DNA of 64,000 nt from DASQPR01 sp963724705 (GCA_963724705.1 CAVRVS010000004.1:558001-622000); one strand, 5' to 3'; shown: positions 45,239 to 55,064, counted from the first letter of the stretch. The notes: a model not told the origin generated them from the sequence alone. Translations and numbers: made by a program.

Positions 45239-46336
45239 GTGACCAACCAGCCTCCATTGCGAGTGATCTCCGATCCTAGCGGGACACAATCTGTCGAGTC
45301 ACTTCACAACTTCTGCTTCGATGCTTTCACCCATGCAATGTTGTCGGAGAGCGACGCCGCCATTGGCGCCGATGTCCTGTGCACGACGGATTGTTGGGGG
45401 ATATTCACGCACGGAATCAAAGGGCTTCGTGGATATCTCCGGCGGCTGTACGCCGGCGGCCTGAATCCGCATGGTCGGCCGAATATCGTGGCCGAGGGCG
45501 GGGGATGGGCGACGGTGGACGGCGATTCCTCGCTCGGAATGGTCACGTCGGTATTCGCGATGCGCACTGCAATCGCTAAAGCGCGCGAGACTGGTATCGG
45601 TTATGTCGGGGTGCGCAACAGTTGTCACTTCGGCGCGGCCGGCTATTACGCATGGCTCGCCGCCGAAGCGGGATTTGTCGGCCTCAGCATGGCAAATGAC
45701 ATCCCGTCGGTTTCGGCACCGGGTTCGCGCGGCGCCATCACCGGCAGCAATCCGCTCGCGTACGCGATCCCAGCCGGGCGCCATCGGCCGATGATTTTGG
45801 ATATGTCGATCGCCACGGTCGCGGGCGGGAAAGTGGCGGCGGCGAGGGAACGGGGCGAGCCGATCCCGCTGTCGTGGCTGATCGATGCCGATGGTCGGCC
45901 CACTGACGATGCGGGCTCGTACCCGACGCGCAGCACGCTGACTCCGGCCGCCGGCCACAAGGGCTACGGCATCGGCCTTTTGATCGAGGCGATGTCGGGT
46001 GTCCTTTCCGGCGCAGCGACGACGTGGCAGGTCGGTAGTTGGATGACGTCCGATCCACGCCTGCCGACCCATCATGGTGCGGCATTCCTGGCTATCGACT
46101 GCGCCGCAATCGCCGGCGGTCGCGAGTTCGGCGCGCACATGGAGCAGCTGATCGACGAGATTCACAGTGCACCGACCGCGGACGGGACCGACCGGATATA
46201 TGTCCCCGGAGAAATCGAGTGGGACAAGTATGACGTCGCCGTACGCGACGGCGTGCCGCTGCCGTCCGATGTCATTGCCAGCGTGACCGAGGCCGCCGAG
46301 ATATCGGGTCTGCGCCTGGAGTCGTACTTCACGTGA
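45239..46336 (+). CDS. Ldh2 / malate-lactate-type NAD(P) dehydrogenase
   Basis: A ~365-residue enzyme of the Ldh_2 (YlbC/YiaK/AllD) family: STDCWGIFTHG-like motif (here TTDCWGIFTHGIKGLRGYL), GIGYVGVRNSCHFGAAGYY with the catalytic His, MANDIPSVSAPGSRG and LTPAAGHKGYGIGLLIEAMSG. Members oxidise 2-hydroxy acids such as ureidoglycolate, sulfolactate or 3-dehydro-sugar acids. GTG 45239, preceded by GAGG, starts the conserved part. It is followed 22 bases later by an enolase-superfamily gene, indicating a sugar-acid role rather than ureide use. Confidence 0.87.
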   Translation: MTNQPPLRVISDPSGTQSVESLHNFCFDAFTHAMLSESDAAIGADVLCTTDCWGIFTHGIKGLRGYLRRLYAGGLNPHGRPNIVAEGGGWATVDGDSSLGMVTSVFAMRTAIAKARETGIGYVGVRNSCHFGAAGYYAWLAAEAGFVGLSMANDIPSVSAPGSRGAITGSNPLAYAIPAGRHRPMILDMSIATVAGGKVAAARERGEPIPLSWLIDADGRPTDDAGSYPTRSTLTPAAGHKGYGIGLLIEAMSGVLSGAATTWQVGSWMTSDPRLPTHHGAAFLAIDCAAIAGGREFGAHMEQLIDEIHSAPTADGTDRIYVPGEIEWDKYDVAVRDGVPLPSDVIASVTEAAEISGLRLESYFT

Positions 46337-46358
46337 ACGTCTGATCGCGGAGGACAGA

Positions 46359-47594
46359 ATGAAGATCACGTCGATCGAGACGTTGCGCCTGGATCGCTTC
46401 CCACAACAACTCTGGGTGCAGGTGCACACGGATGAAGGTCTGACCGGACTGGGCGAGACATGTATCGGTCCACTCACCGTCGAGGCCCACATCCACGAAA
46501 CGATCGCACCGCATCTCATCGGCAAGGATCCACGCCAGATCGACAAGCACTCCCGTACGCTCTACGACCTGTTCGTCGGATACGCCGGTACCGGTGCCGA
46601 GACGAGAGGTAGCTCGGCGGTCAACATTGCCCTGTGGGACATCCTCGGCCAGTCCGTCGGTGCTCCCGTCCATGACCTGCTCGGCGGGGCGAGCCGGGAC
46701 AGCATCCGGATCTACAACACATGCGCCGGCTACGAGTACGGTCGCGGCAACAAGGGCGCCCTCCTAGCTACCGACCGGGCGTCGGCCGGCGATCGTGGGC
46801 TGCCGTCCGGCATCGCCAGCGGACCGTACGAAGATCTCGAGGCGGCGATCAATCGACCGGGTGAACTTGCGCAGAGCCTGCTCGATCAGGGAATCACCGG
46901 CATGAAGATCTGGCCGTTCGATGAATACGCCCGAGCCACCGGTGGTCAGTACATCAGCGACGCCGATCTCCGCGCCGGCGCCAGAAAGCTTGGCGAGATC
47001 CGCGACGCGGTCGGCTCGAACATCGACATCATGCTCGAGATGCATGCGGTGTGGGATCTCCCGATGGCGCTTCGGATCGCGCGGATCTGCGAAGAGTTTG
47101 ATCCGTTCTGGTTCGAGGACCCGATCAAGGCCGACAACATGAAGGCAGCGCGCGCCTTCGCCGGGGCGACGCGAGTGCCGGTGGCGATGGGCGAGACCCT
47201 TGCGTCCCGGTGGGCATTCGCCGAGCTGTTCGAGAACCGGGCCGCTCACATCGTCATGTTCGACATCGGCTGGGTCGGTGGCATCAGCGAGGCCAAGAAG
47301 ATCGCCACGATGGCCGAGACGTATCACCTGCCGATCGCTCCGCACGACTGCACCGGCCCCGTCGTGCTCACCGCTTCGTCGCACCTCTCGGTGAATGCGC
47401 CGAACGCGCTGGTGCAGGAGACGGTTCGTGCGTACTACACCGGCTGGTACACGGATGTCGTCACCGAACTGCCACGCATCGCCGATGGCTGCATCGCGCC
47501 GCCGCCCGGGCCGGGACTCGGTACGTCCTTGCAGCCCGGCCTGGCTGCCCACTCCGGCACATCGAGTCGTATGACCACGGCGCGTGACACGTAG
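46359..47594 (+). CDS. Enolase-superfamily sugar-acid dehydratase (mandelate racemase group)
   Basis: A 411-residue protein with a capping domain (residues 1-~125) and a barrel. Metal ligands appear as MLEMHAVWD, WFEDPI and AMGETL; the base region is GMKIWPFD and the His-Asp dyad side includes LPIAPHDCTGPV, the pattern of galactonate/gluconate-type dehydratases of the MR group. It would dehydrate an aldonic acid to a 2-keto-3-deoxy acid. CGGAGGA precedes ATG 46359. Operon with the Ldh2-type dehydrogenase. Substrate cannot be told from sequence. Confidence 0.87.
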   Translation: MKITSIETLRLDRFPQQLWVQVHTDEGLTGLGETCIGPLTVEAHIHETIAPHLIGKDPRQIDKHSRTLYDLFVGYAGTGAETRGSSAVNIALWDILGQSVGAPVHDLLGGASRDSIRIYNTCAGYEYGRGNKGALLATDRASAGDRGLPSGIASGPYEDLEAAINRPGELAQSLLDQGITGMKIWPFDEYARATGGQYISDADLRAGARKLGEIRDAVGSNIDIMLEMHAVWDLPMALRIARICEEFDPFWFEDPIKADNMKAARAFAGATRVPVAMGETLASRWAFAELFENRAAHIVMFDIGWVGGISEAKKIATMAETYHLPIAPHDCTGPVVLTASSHLSVNAPNALVQETVRAYYTGWYTDVVTELPRIADGCIAPPPGPGLGTSLQPGLAAHSGTSSRMTTARDT

Positions 47595-47752
47595 TGCCGT
47601 ACGGGCAGCTCGACGTGCGCCCACGCGGCGCCGCACTTCTGTCGACGCCGACAGCATGTCGCGTTCAGCCGCCGATGAGCAGCAGCTGAATGTCCCTTTT
47701 GTTCGGACGGCGACTGTCCGTTTGGACGGGCGAGGTCAACGCTTCCGAGATG

Positions 47753-47781
47753 TTGACAATTGGCAATCGACTTGTTTACGT
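47753..47781 (+). promoter_or_regulatory. Possible promoter before the acetoacetate-decarboxylase-like gene
   Basis: TTGACA (47753-47758) is a consensus -35 box; 17 bases on is TTACGT (47776-47781), a poor -10. The same stretch holds TTGTTTAC (47772-47779), which recurs upstream of the P450/hydratase genes. It lies in the 264-base gap after the dehydratase gene, in which I see no gene. Confidence 0.4.
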
Positions 47782-47858
47782 TACGTTGGCGGGCGGTCAA
47801 CGGTGATACAGTCCGCGATTTTGTCCAGGTTCCGCACTCGACATTGGAGGCCAGAGCC

Positions 47859-48689
47859 TTGTCGACCTACCGGATCGGAACGGTGCACATCCCAGCGCCT
47901 GTCGATGCGGTAGGGACGCCAATCGACAGTCCCACCTCGGGATTGCCTCCGTCGCGATTCACCGATGGAGAAGTCCTCACGCTCCAGTACGCGACCGATC
48001 CGGCCGCGATCCGTGCGTTGTTGCCCGAACCGCTCGAGCCGATCAACGACACGGTGCAGATCCAGGTATCGCGGTGGGGCAGCGTCCCTGGAGCCGGCCA
48101 CAACATCCATGAGTGCAACGTCATGGTCGCCGCTCGCTACGGCGAGGGCGCATCCAGCATCGAGGGCTCGTACTCGCCGTACTTCTGGGTCGAGAGTGAC
48201 CGTTCCATGGTCGGCGGACGGGAATTTCACGGACAGCCGAAGCGAATCGCCGACATCACCCTGGCCACGATTGGCGATCTCCACATCGGGCGAGTGCGGC
48301 ACAACGGAATCGACGTGCTCACCGGAACAATGCAATACAAACTCCAGAAGAGCACCTTCGAACGATTGAGGAGTCGTATCGACCCGGTAACCAATATGAA
48401 TCTCAAGATCGTCAATCACATCGACAGTACGCCGGCGATCAAGCAACTGACCGCGCGCGATCTTACCGACATCGAAGTTTTCGAATGCTATGAAGGTCCA
48501 TGCACCGTTGATATTCGCCCCACCGCGACCGCGCCGCTTTATCGCCTTCCGCCTCTCGAGTTCTTAGAGGGCTTTTATTGGCGCACAGAGTTCAGTCTGG
48601 TCGGCGGGAACGTGCTGCATGACTATCTTGCCGAGCCAAGGGCTGACATCGGCCTGAGGGCCAACGCGACGGCGTTCGCTTCTATGTAG
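47859..48689 (+). CDS. Acetoacetate decarboxylase-family protein
   Basis: A ~276-residue ADC-family protein. The Schiff-base Lys is in GREFHGQPKRIADI, and the partner acidic residues of the family lie in the preceding SYSPYFWVESD region. True acetoacetate decarboxylases release acetone from acetoacetate; many actinobacterial homologues act as aldolase-dehydratases or on other beta-keto acids. TTG 47859 is chosen because GGAGG lies 8 bases before it and the conserved N-terminus starts there. It is separated from the dehydratase by a possible promoter and followed by a hairpin. Confidence 0.8.
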   Translation: MSTYRIGTVHIPAPVDAVGTPIDSPTSGLPPSRFTDGEVLTLQYATDPAAIRALLPEPLEPINDTVQIQVSRWGSVPGAGHNIHECNVMVAARYGEGASSIEGSYSPYFWVESDRSMVGGREFHGQPKRIADITLATIGDLHIGRVRHNGIDVLTGTMQYKLQKSTFERLRSRIDPVTNMNLKIVNHIDSTPAIKQLTARDLTDIEVFECYEGPCTVDIRPTATAPLYRLPPLEFLEGFYWRTEFSLVGGNVLHDYLAEPRADIGLRANATAFASM

Positions 48690-48744
48690 CCGGCCCCAAG
48701 CTACATCTTCGACGACGCCGAACGCGATGCGATTCGTACACGCG

Positions 48745-48774
48745 GACGTGTGCCCCTCATTGGAGGTGCACGTC
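48745..48774 (+). terminator. Hairpin after the ADC-family gene
   Basis: GACGTGTGCC (48745-48754) and GGTGCACGTC (48765-48774) pair over ten positions (two G-U) with a ten-base loop, 56 bases after the stop. The rest of the ~300-base gap before the ABC importer shows a more A/T-rich patch (48780-48830) that may hold its promoter. Confidence 0.55.
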
Positions 48775-48987
48775 TCATCACCGACTTGATTTGTTGCACC
48801 CATCTAAAACAATAATGACTCGACCATTTCCGGTTTCGCCGAGAAATAGCGTCTCGTTAGGTTGAGTCGTGCGACGCTGCGGGCACCTGATGACGCGACA
48901 AGAATAGCGATCTGCAGCGTCGGAGTCGCGCGTGGAAGGCCTGAACGAATCCCCCGAACCATGACCGAAACCGAGATGGAGCCATCG

Positions 48988-50367
48988 ATGTCTCTCAGGC
49001 AGAAGCGAATGCCGCTGGTGTTCTTCACCGCAGCAATCGCCGCCGTGCTAGTGGCCGGCTGTTCATCCTCGTCGAAGCCTTCGGGCTCGAACAGTTCGAA
49101 GCCGTTCTCCGGGCAGACGATCACGATCGAGGCGATCGCCGACACGCCGGAGTTCGATTTCTACAAGTCGCAGATGAAGGACTTCACACAGCAGACCGGC
49201 ATCAAGGTGAACTTCGTTTCGCTGCCGGTCGCCGCGATCGACCAGAAGATTCCGTTGCAGTTGTCGGCCAAGGACACCGGCCTGGACGCCTTCATCTACG
49301 GCACCGAAGACCTTCCCGCGTTCGTGGGCAACGGCGGCGTTGAGTCGCTGGACTCGTACATCAACGACCCGGCCCAGACGGCGTCGGACTACAACTTCAC
49401 TGATATCGCGCCCAACGTCGAGTCGGCCTGCCAGAAAGGTGGGAAGACCTACTGCATCGCGTCGCACAGCGGCGGCGCCCTTCTGTATTACAACTCGAAG
49501 ATGTTCGCGGCGGCGGGGATCAGCAGCCCGCCCACGACGCCGGACGAGCTCCTGAGCGACGCGAAGGCGCTGACCAACTCCGGCCACGCCGGCTTCTGCG
49601 TACGCGGTGACAAGTCGCAGACGTTGTACGACGCGTTCCAGCTCTGGAACTGGTTCATCCCGTGGAACAACGATGTCACCGGCACCTACTTCGACAAGGA
49701 CTGGAATTTCCTGCCCGGTACCGAGCCGCAGGCAAGCGCGTTCGGCAACTTCTACCGCGAGCTCCTGACCACCGCTGCGCCCAAGGGGATCGCGACCTAC
49801 CTCGTGACCAACTGTCTCTCGGACTTCCAGCAGGGCCGGGTCGCGATGTGGCAGGACGACTCGGGGTCGATCCCGGACGTGCTCGATCCGAACAAGTCCA
49901 AGGTCGGCAACGACGTCAAGTTCGCGGTCATGCCGTGTCAGCCGGCCAACCCGGAGCACTGCGAGCTGATCCAGCCATTCGGCATCTGGATGACCTCGGC
50001 GTCCAAGCACAAGGGCGCCACCTGGCAACTGATCCAGTTCATGACGTCGGCGAAGACACAAAAAGCCACCGTCGCCGCCAAGGCACTGCTTACGCCATCG
50101 AGACTGTCGGTCACCGCGGATCCGGCGACGTCGGCAGTCCTGCCACCGACGTTCGTCACGTCGCTGTCGTACATCCTGGCTCACCCGGACGTGGAGTTGC
50201 TGCCCGGGATCGATGAGGGCGTCGCGATCATTCCGCCGATCTCGGACGGGTTGTCGAATCTGATTACCTCGAGTACACCGGTGCCGCAGATCATGGCGAC
50301 GATGAAACAGGGCGTCAATGCGATCATGAAGTCCGCCGGATACCCCAAGCCGTTCCCACAGAGCTGA
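48988..50367 (+). CDS. Sugar ABC transporter substrate-binding lipoprotein
   Basis: About 459 residues, solute-binding protein family 1. Signal MSLRQKRMPLVFFTAAIAAV with lipobox VAGC, so a membrane-anchored receptor. The fold signature TITIEAIADTPEFDFYKSQM, a hinge region with LQLSAKDTGLDAFIYGTEDLPAF and the C-terminal LLPGIDEGVAIIPPIS are typical of carbohydrate receptors. GGAG before ATG 48988 supports this start; an upstream ATG (48961) is possible. It heads an importer operon with two permeases; no ATPase is encoded nearby. Confidence 0.88.
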   Translation: MSLRQKRMPLVFFTAAIAAVLVAGCSSSSKPSGSNSSKPFSGQTITIEAIADTPEFDFYKSQMKDFTQQTGIKVNFVSLPVAAIDQKIPLQLSAKDTGLDAFIYGTEDLPAFVGNGGVESLDSYINDPAQTASDYNFTDIAPNVESACQKGGKTYCIASHSGGALLYYNSKMFAAAGISSPPTTPDELLSDAKALTNSGHAGFCVRGDKSQTLYDAFQLWNWFIPWNNDVTGTYFDKDWNFLPGTEPQASAFGNFYRELLTTAAPKGIATYLVTNCLSDFQQGRVAMWQDDSGSIPDVLDPNKSKVGNDVKFAVMPCQPANPEHCELIQPFGIWMTSASKHKGATWQLIQFMTSAKTQKATVAAKALLTPSRLSVTADPATSAVLPPTFVTSLSYILAHPDVELLPGIDEGVAIIPPISDGLSNLITSSTPVPQIMATMKQGVNAIMKSAGYPKPFPQS

Positions 50368-50371
50368 GCTG

Positions 50372-51331
50372 ATGCAGTCAGCTGGCGGAGATTCTCTTAT
50401 GGACGTGTCCGCGGGCACAGAACCTGTCCGGCGCGGCTCTGCACTTCGCAGAGCCGCCCCGGTCAGGGCCTTCATCGATCGACACTTCCTGGTCTTCGCG
50501 TCGTGGCCATCGATGCTGATCATGCTCGCCGTAACGGCGGTGCCGTTCGCGATCACGATCGGGCTCGCGTTCACCAACTACGATTTGGTGAGATCGAATA
50601 GTTGGAAGTTCATCGGCCTGCAGAACTTCGATCGCATGATCCACGACCCGCAGATACCGACGGTCATCTTCAACACGGCGTATCTCGTGGTCGGAAGTAC
50701 GGTCCTCGACACGGTATTCGGTCTGGCGCTTGCCGTTCTTCTCGATGCTCGTATCCGTGCCATCGGGATCATTCGAAGCCTGTTCATGCTTCCGATCATG
50801 ACCGCACCGATCGTCGTGGCGCTGACGTGGCGTGCCATGTTCAACAACGATGCGGGTTGGATCAACTACTTCTTGAAGCTCGCACATTTGCCTCAGCCCC
50901 TGTGGCTGGGCGACCCGCATCTCGCCATGCCGGCCGTACTCATCTCCGACATGTGGACCGGCATTCCGTTCCAGGCGATCTTGCTATTGGCCGGGCTCGT
51001 CAGCGTCTCCAAGGAGCTGAAGGAGGCGGCAGTCTCCGACGGGGCGAACATGTGGCAGGTCTTCTGGCATGTGACCCTTCCGGGAATCCGGCCGGTGTTG
51101 TTCATCGCCGTCGTGTTGCGATTCATCGATGCGTTCCGGAAGTTCGAAGGGATCCAGATCCTCACCACCGGGGGACCGGGCATCGCCAGCACCCCACTGA
51201 ACCTACAGATCTACAACACGGGGCTCTTCTACCACCAAGTCGGCTACGCGGCGGCAATGGGCGTGTTGCTCATCGCCTTGATTGCGGCTTCGGTCGGTGT
51301 CCTGTACGTGGTCGCCGGACGACGGAGCTGA
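50372..51331 (+). CDS. Sugar ABC transporter permease (MalF-like)
   Basis: A 319-residue permease with six hydrophobic segments. The EAA loop reads KEAAVSDGANMWQVFWHVTLPG, the contact site for the ATPase. It starts five bases after the receptor stop (an internal ATG at 50399 is an alternative start) and ends four bases before the next permease. Forms the import channel with it. Confidence 0.92.
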   Translation: MQSAGGDSLMDVSAGTEPVRRGSALRRAAPVRAFIDRHFLVFASWPSMLIMLAVTAVPFAITIGLAFTNYDLVRSNSWKFIGLQNFDRMIHDPQIPTVIFNTAYLVVGSTVLDTVFGLALAVLLDARIRAIGIIRSLFMLPIMTAPIVVALTWRAMFNNDAGWINYFLKLAHLPQPLWLGDPHLAMPAVLISDMWTGIPFQAILLLAGLVSVSKELKEAAVSDGANMWQVFWHVTLPGIRPVLFIAVVLRFIDAFRKFEGIQILTTGGPGIASTPLNLQIYNTGLFYHQVGYAAAMGVLLIALIAASVGVLYVVAGRRS

Positions 51332-51334
51332 GAC

Positions 51335-52168
51335 ATGACGACACTGAAACAACATCGGACTCGGCTCGAAATAGTCCGAGTCTTTCTCCTGGCGATCGGA
51401 CTCGTGCTCATTGCGGTGCCGTTCCTCTGGATCCTGCTCACCGCGTTCAAACGTCCCGTCGACGCCGCGTCGGTGCCGCCGCAGCTATTCAGTCCGCTCT
51501 ACAGCGGCAATATCAGCGATCTGAACGAGAACGGGTTCGTCCAGTCGCTGAAGAGCTCGGTCATCCTCACGGTCACCACGACCGTCGCGACTCTCGCGCT
51601 CGGCGTACCGGCCGGATACGCGTTCGCGCGCGGCAAGTTCAAGGGGCGGCGATCGCTGGGCGCCTTCTTGTTGTTCAGCCGCATGGTGCCGCCAGTCATT
51701 TTCATCATTCCGTTGTTCCTCTTCTTCCACAATCTGAACCTCGTCGGCACCTACACCGGCCTGACGCTCGCGTACCTCACGGGCCTACTCCCGTTTGCCG
51801 CGTGGATGAGCGCGTCGTACTTCCAGGACATTCCCATCGAACTCGAAGAGGCGGCGCGCGTCGATGGCGCGTCGAGGGGCCAGGCGTTCGTGCGCATCGC
51901 ATTGCCGTTGGCAATACCGGGGGTGACGACGGTGGGACTCCTCATCGCGATCGCCGCGTGGAGTGAATATTTCATTCCACTCATCCTGGGTGGCCCGACG
52001 ACGACGCCGGCCACCGTCGGCATCGTCAGCTTCATCGGTGTAGACACGATCAACTGGGGCGCGATGGCGGCCGGCGCGGTTTGTCTCATCGTCCCGGTAT
52101 TCATCGCCACCCTTCTGGCCCAGCGCGGTCTCCTGCGAGGACTGACGGCAGGCGCGATGAAGGGATAG
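51335..52168 (+). CDS. Sugar ABC transporter permease (MalG-like)
   Basis: A 277-residue permease with six hydrophobic segments and the EAA loop EEAARVDGASRGQAFVRIALP. Its start VFLLAIGLVLIAVPFLWILLTAFK is the standard MalG-like first segment. Last gene of the importer; its end lies ten bases from the convergent SDR remnant. Confidence 0.92.
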   Translation: MTTLKQHRTRLEIVRVFLLAIGLVLIAVPFLWILLTAFKRPVDAASVPPQLFSPLYSGNISDLNENGFVQSLKSSVILTVTTTVATLALGVPAGYAFARGKFKGRRSLGAFLLFSRMVPPVIFIIPLFLFFHNLNLVGTYTGLTLAYLTGLLPFAAWMSASYFQDIPIELEEAARVDGASRGQAFVRIALPLAIPGVTTVGLLIAIAAWSEYFIPLILGGPTTTPATVGIVSFIGVDTINWGAMAAGAVCLIVPVFIATLLAQRGLLRGLTAGAMKG

Positions 52169-52177
52169 CCACGAATT

Positions 52178-52817
52178 TCACCAGTCGACGCCGGCGCCCG
52201 CATTCATCGCGAGATTGCCCCCATCGACCGGCAGCACGATCCCGGTAACCATGGCAGATGCCTCGGCGGCAAGGAACAACACCGGTCCGACGATCTCGGC
52301 CGGCTGACCCATGCGGCCTAAGGGAATGCCGGAATTGACGCGCTTGACAACCTCGGCCCTTTCCGGATCCTCGAGCGCCATTGACCATCCTTCATTCACG
52401 AATTGACACGGCAGAATCGAGTTGACCCCGGATGTTGCGATTGGCCCATGCATAGGCAGTTTCCCGCGTTAGTTGGATTACGCCACCTTTCGCGGCACTG
52501 TACGCCAAACTTCCGCGGCCAAGCGCTGTTGAACTGGCGATTGATCCAAAGTTGATGATGCTACCGCCCCGGCCCTCCCGGATCATCACACGCGCGGCCG
52601 CTTGCGAACACAGGAAGAAGCTTGTGAGATTCGAATCGATCATTGTCTGCCACGCCGCGAAAGGGAAGTCTTCCGGTTGGTGGCGCAGTACCGGCGCGGA
52701 AATGGCATTGACGAGCACGTCGATTCGGCCGAATTCGCTGTCGACATCGGCGACGATCTGCTCGACATTGTCAATGACACATGGTCTGGCTCCGAGGGGG
52801 GTTAGTAGTGGGGGCAT
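52178..52817 (-). pseudogene. Short-chain dehydrogenase remnant, N-terminally truncated and frameshifted
   Basis: Conserved SDR parts are present: RIDVLVNAISAPV, the active-site Ser-Tyr-Lys set (INFGSIASSTALGRGSLAYSAAKGGV), then PLGRMGQPAEIVGPVLFLAAEASAMVTG and the end LPVDGGNLAMNAG. The frame breaks after YAWANRNIR at the run of four C at 52426-52429; removing one base restores RVNSILPCQFVNEGWSM. More important, the first ~60-70 residues with the G-x-x-x-G-x-G nucleotide motif are missing: upstream lies the start of the divergent 2-hydroxyacid dehydrogenase. So this gene is truly truncated, whatever the status of the frameshift. It is also less GC-rich than the genes around it. Confidence 0.78.
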
Positions 52818-53792
52818 TTAAAGTCGTCCTTACCGACTTCACCGACTCCGATCAGCGGATCGAGCTAGGTGTCTTTGCCGCATCCGGGCTCGACTTGGAA
52901 CTCATCCGAGCGGTGCCAAACACGTCGACCGATCTGGCGAGAATCGGTGCTGAGGCTGACGCTTTGCTGGTGCAATTCGCCAGTATCGACCGACCGATCC
53001 TTGAATCATTGAGACGCTGTCAGATCATCTCTCGGTATGGAGTGGGCGTCGACATGATTGACGTGCAGGCGGCCGGCGAGTTAGGAATTCCGGTCGCGAA
53101 CGTCCCGGACTTCTGCGTCGATGAGGTCAGCACGCAGACTCTCGGATTCATCATCGATCTCAATCGGCACACCTTCGAGCTCAATGAGCACGTCCATCGA
53201 GGACACTGGGGATCGCAACCCGTGCCCGGCACCGCGCCACGACGCCTGGCTGGGCAAACGCTCGGCATCGTCGGGCTGGGCACGATCGGTTGCGAAGTTG
53301 CCCGCAAGGCGCTTGCGTTCGGCGTGACGATCCTCGCTCGTGATCCGTATCTTGAGACCGCGCCGGCCGGCGTGCGACTCGTGGAGCTGGATGAGCTTCT
53401 GGCGGCGTCGGACTACGTGACTCTGCACTGCCCGCTCGTACCGGAGACGCGCGGACTCATCGGAGCCAGACAGTTGGCGACGATGAAGCCGACCGCGTAC
53501 CTCCTGAATCTGTCGCGCGGACCGGTCGTCGAACAAAGCGCACTGGCCGACGCTCTGACGAGCGGCGTGATCGCCGGCGCTGCGCTTGACGTCATGGCCG
53601 ACCGAGCCGCCGAGCCCGGACGATCCGCTATTGCACATGGCCAACGTGCTTCTCACCCCGCACACATCCAGTTGGTCGGTGGAGTCCATCGACCAACTGC
53701 GCAGAGACGCCGCGGTCAATGTGACGGATGCATTGTCGGGTCGCCAGCCTCGATCTCTCGTCAACCGTGACCACCTCCGCGCGCGACCATGA
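52808..53792 (+). pseudogene. D-isomer-specific 2-hydroxyacid dehydrogenase, one apparent frameshift
   Basis: Phosphoglycerate-dehydrogenase-like. Catalytic part RCQIISRYGVGVDMID, nucleotide-binding LGIVGLGTIGCEVARKALAFG, Arg/Glu region LLNLSRGPVVEQSALADAL, and the His side in the C-terminal HTSSWSVES. The frame changes near 53596-53601: DVMA continues in the next frame as TEPPSPDDPLLHMANVLLTPHTSSW to the stop at 53792. One extra base explains it; corrected length about 327 residues. GTG 52808 is used because GAGGGGGG lies just upstream; this start overlaps the truncated SDR. Reduces a 2-oxo acid or oxidises a 2-hydroxy acid; substrate unknown. Confidence 0.85.
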
Positions 53793-53862
53793 TGTTTCGC
53801 TCGTGCCGCGCAACAAACGATGCCTCTAGTCCCCATCGAGCGAGCAAAGGACCCCAAGCGTG

Positions 53863-55025
53863 ATGGACGTGACCATTCCGGCGCTCGGTATGGCGATGAC
53901 CGAGGCGCTGCTTTCGGCTTGGTTGAAGGAGCCCGGCGACATCGTGCACGCGGGGGAGCCGATCGCTGAGATTGAAACCGACAAGGCCACCATGGAGCTC
54001 GAGAGTCCCGCCGACGGCGTCCTGGGAGCGCATCTGTTCGCCGCCGGATCCATGGTGCCGATCGCCGAACCGGTATGTCGAATCCTCGACGTCGGGGACG
54101 AGGATAGCGAGCAGTCGACCGGCGATCCGGCCGACGGTGCGTCCGAGTCGGTTGAGTTGGTTGAGTCGCCGGTCGCTGTGCCAGCGTTTGCCGGCATTTT
54201 CGACGAGTTGCGTCAGCCGGCGCACGATGAGTTGCGTCCGGAGACGCAACCGGACGTCGGTTTGACGGCCGTGTCGATGAGCGACGATCCGAGCTTGGCG
54301 CGGCGTACTCCCCACGCGGAATCACCACGCCAGCGACGATTGGCTCGACTCGCCGCCGGCGAGCGACGCGCCGTCGGAGCCGACACTGAACAGTCGTCGC
54401 CGTGACGCCATCGCCGCTCGTGTAGCCGAGTCCTGGCGCACGATCCCGCACTTCGCGGTGAGTCGGGAGGTGGATGCCTCCGACGTACTGGAGGCGTTGC
54501 GTGAGCTCCGACGCGATGTTCCCGCCGCCACGGTGACGGATCTGCTGCTGCACGCCTGCGCGGCGATGCTCGCAGCGTTTCCCGGCTCGACGTCTGGCGA
54601 CGCTGGGATTGGCTGTCGCCACGCCGGACGGCGTCATGATGCCCGTGATCGTCGATGCGAACGGTCTCGCCGCGGCCGATCTGGTGTCAGCCCGTCAAGC
54701 GGCGGTGCGACGTGCGCGCGAGGGGCGGCTCGCCGAGGTGGACATGTCCACACAGCCATTCGGCTCGTTGTCGAACCTGGGCGGGCTCGACGTCGATTCG
54801 TTCACCGGAATCATCCCGCTCGGCCAACAGTGCCTCGTGACCGTGGGCCGGATCGCCCCCCGTCTCATCGCATCGCCGGGCGGATTCTCGTTTCGCGACA
54901 CCATCAGCGCGACGCTGAACGTCGATCACCGCACGATCGACGGCGATGTCGCGGCGCGTGCTCTGAATGTCTTCGCGCAGGCGCTCGGCTCCCTGCGCTC
55001 CTGGGTGAAAGGCGAAACAGCATGA
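53863..55025 (+). pseudogene. 2-Oxoacid/acetoin dehydrogenase E2 component, apparent frameshifts
   Basis: The N-terminal lipoyl domain is clear (VTIPALGMAMTEALLSAWLKE; lipoyl Lys41 in EIETDKATME). After a Glu/Asp-rich linker the frame ends at 54405. The catalytic domain continues one frame on (RRRDAIAARVAESWRTIPHFAV, DASDVLEALRELRRDV), and from about 54600 in the third frame (LGLAVATPDGVMMPVI, NVDHRTIDGDVAARA with the catalytic HxxxDG). Two one-base insertions would restore a 386-residue protein; the first cannot be placed better than 54130-54330. No convincing peripheral-subunit-binding domain is visible in the linker. E2 transfers the acyl group to CoA. It is coupled to E1-alpha. Confidence 0.8.
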
Positions 55026-55064
55026 CCGAGTCCGCTACCGAGGATCCAACGGTCCAGCGCGACG

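Noticed and set aside
44181..46336. Ldh2-type gene as ureidoglycolate dehydrogenase completing the purine pathway
   Set aside because: It is 33 kb from the purine operon and directly followed by an enolase-superfamily dehydratase, so a sugar-acid role fits better.
53081..54637. Open minus-strand frame of 518 codons opposite the dehydrogenase and E2 genes
   Set aside because: Low-complexity Arg-rich translation with no recognisable domain, antisense to clear homologues.
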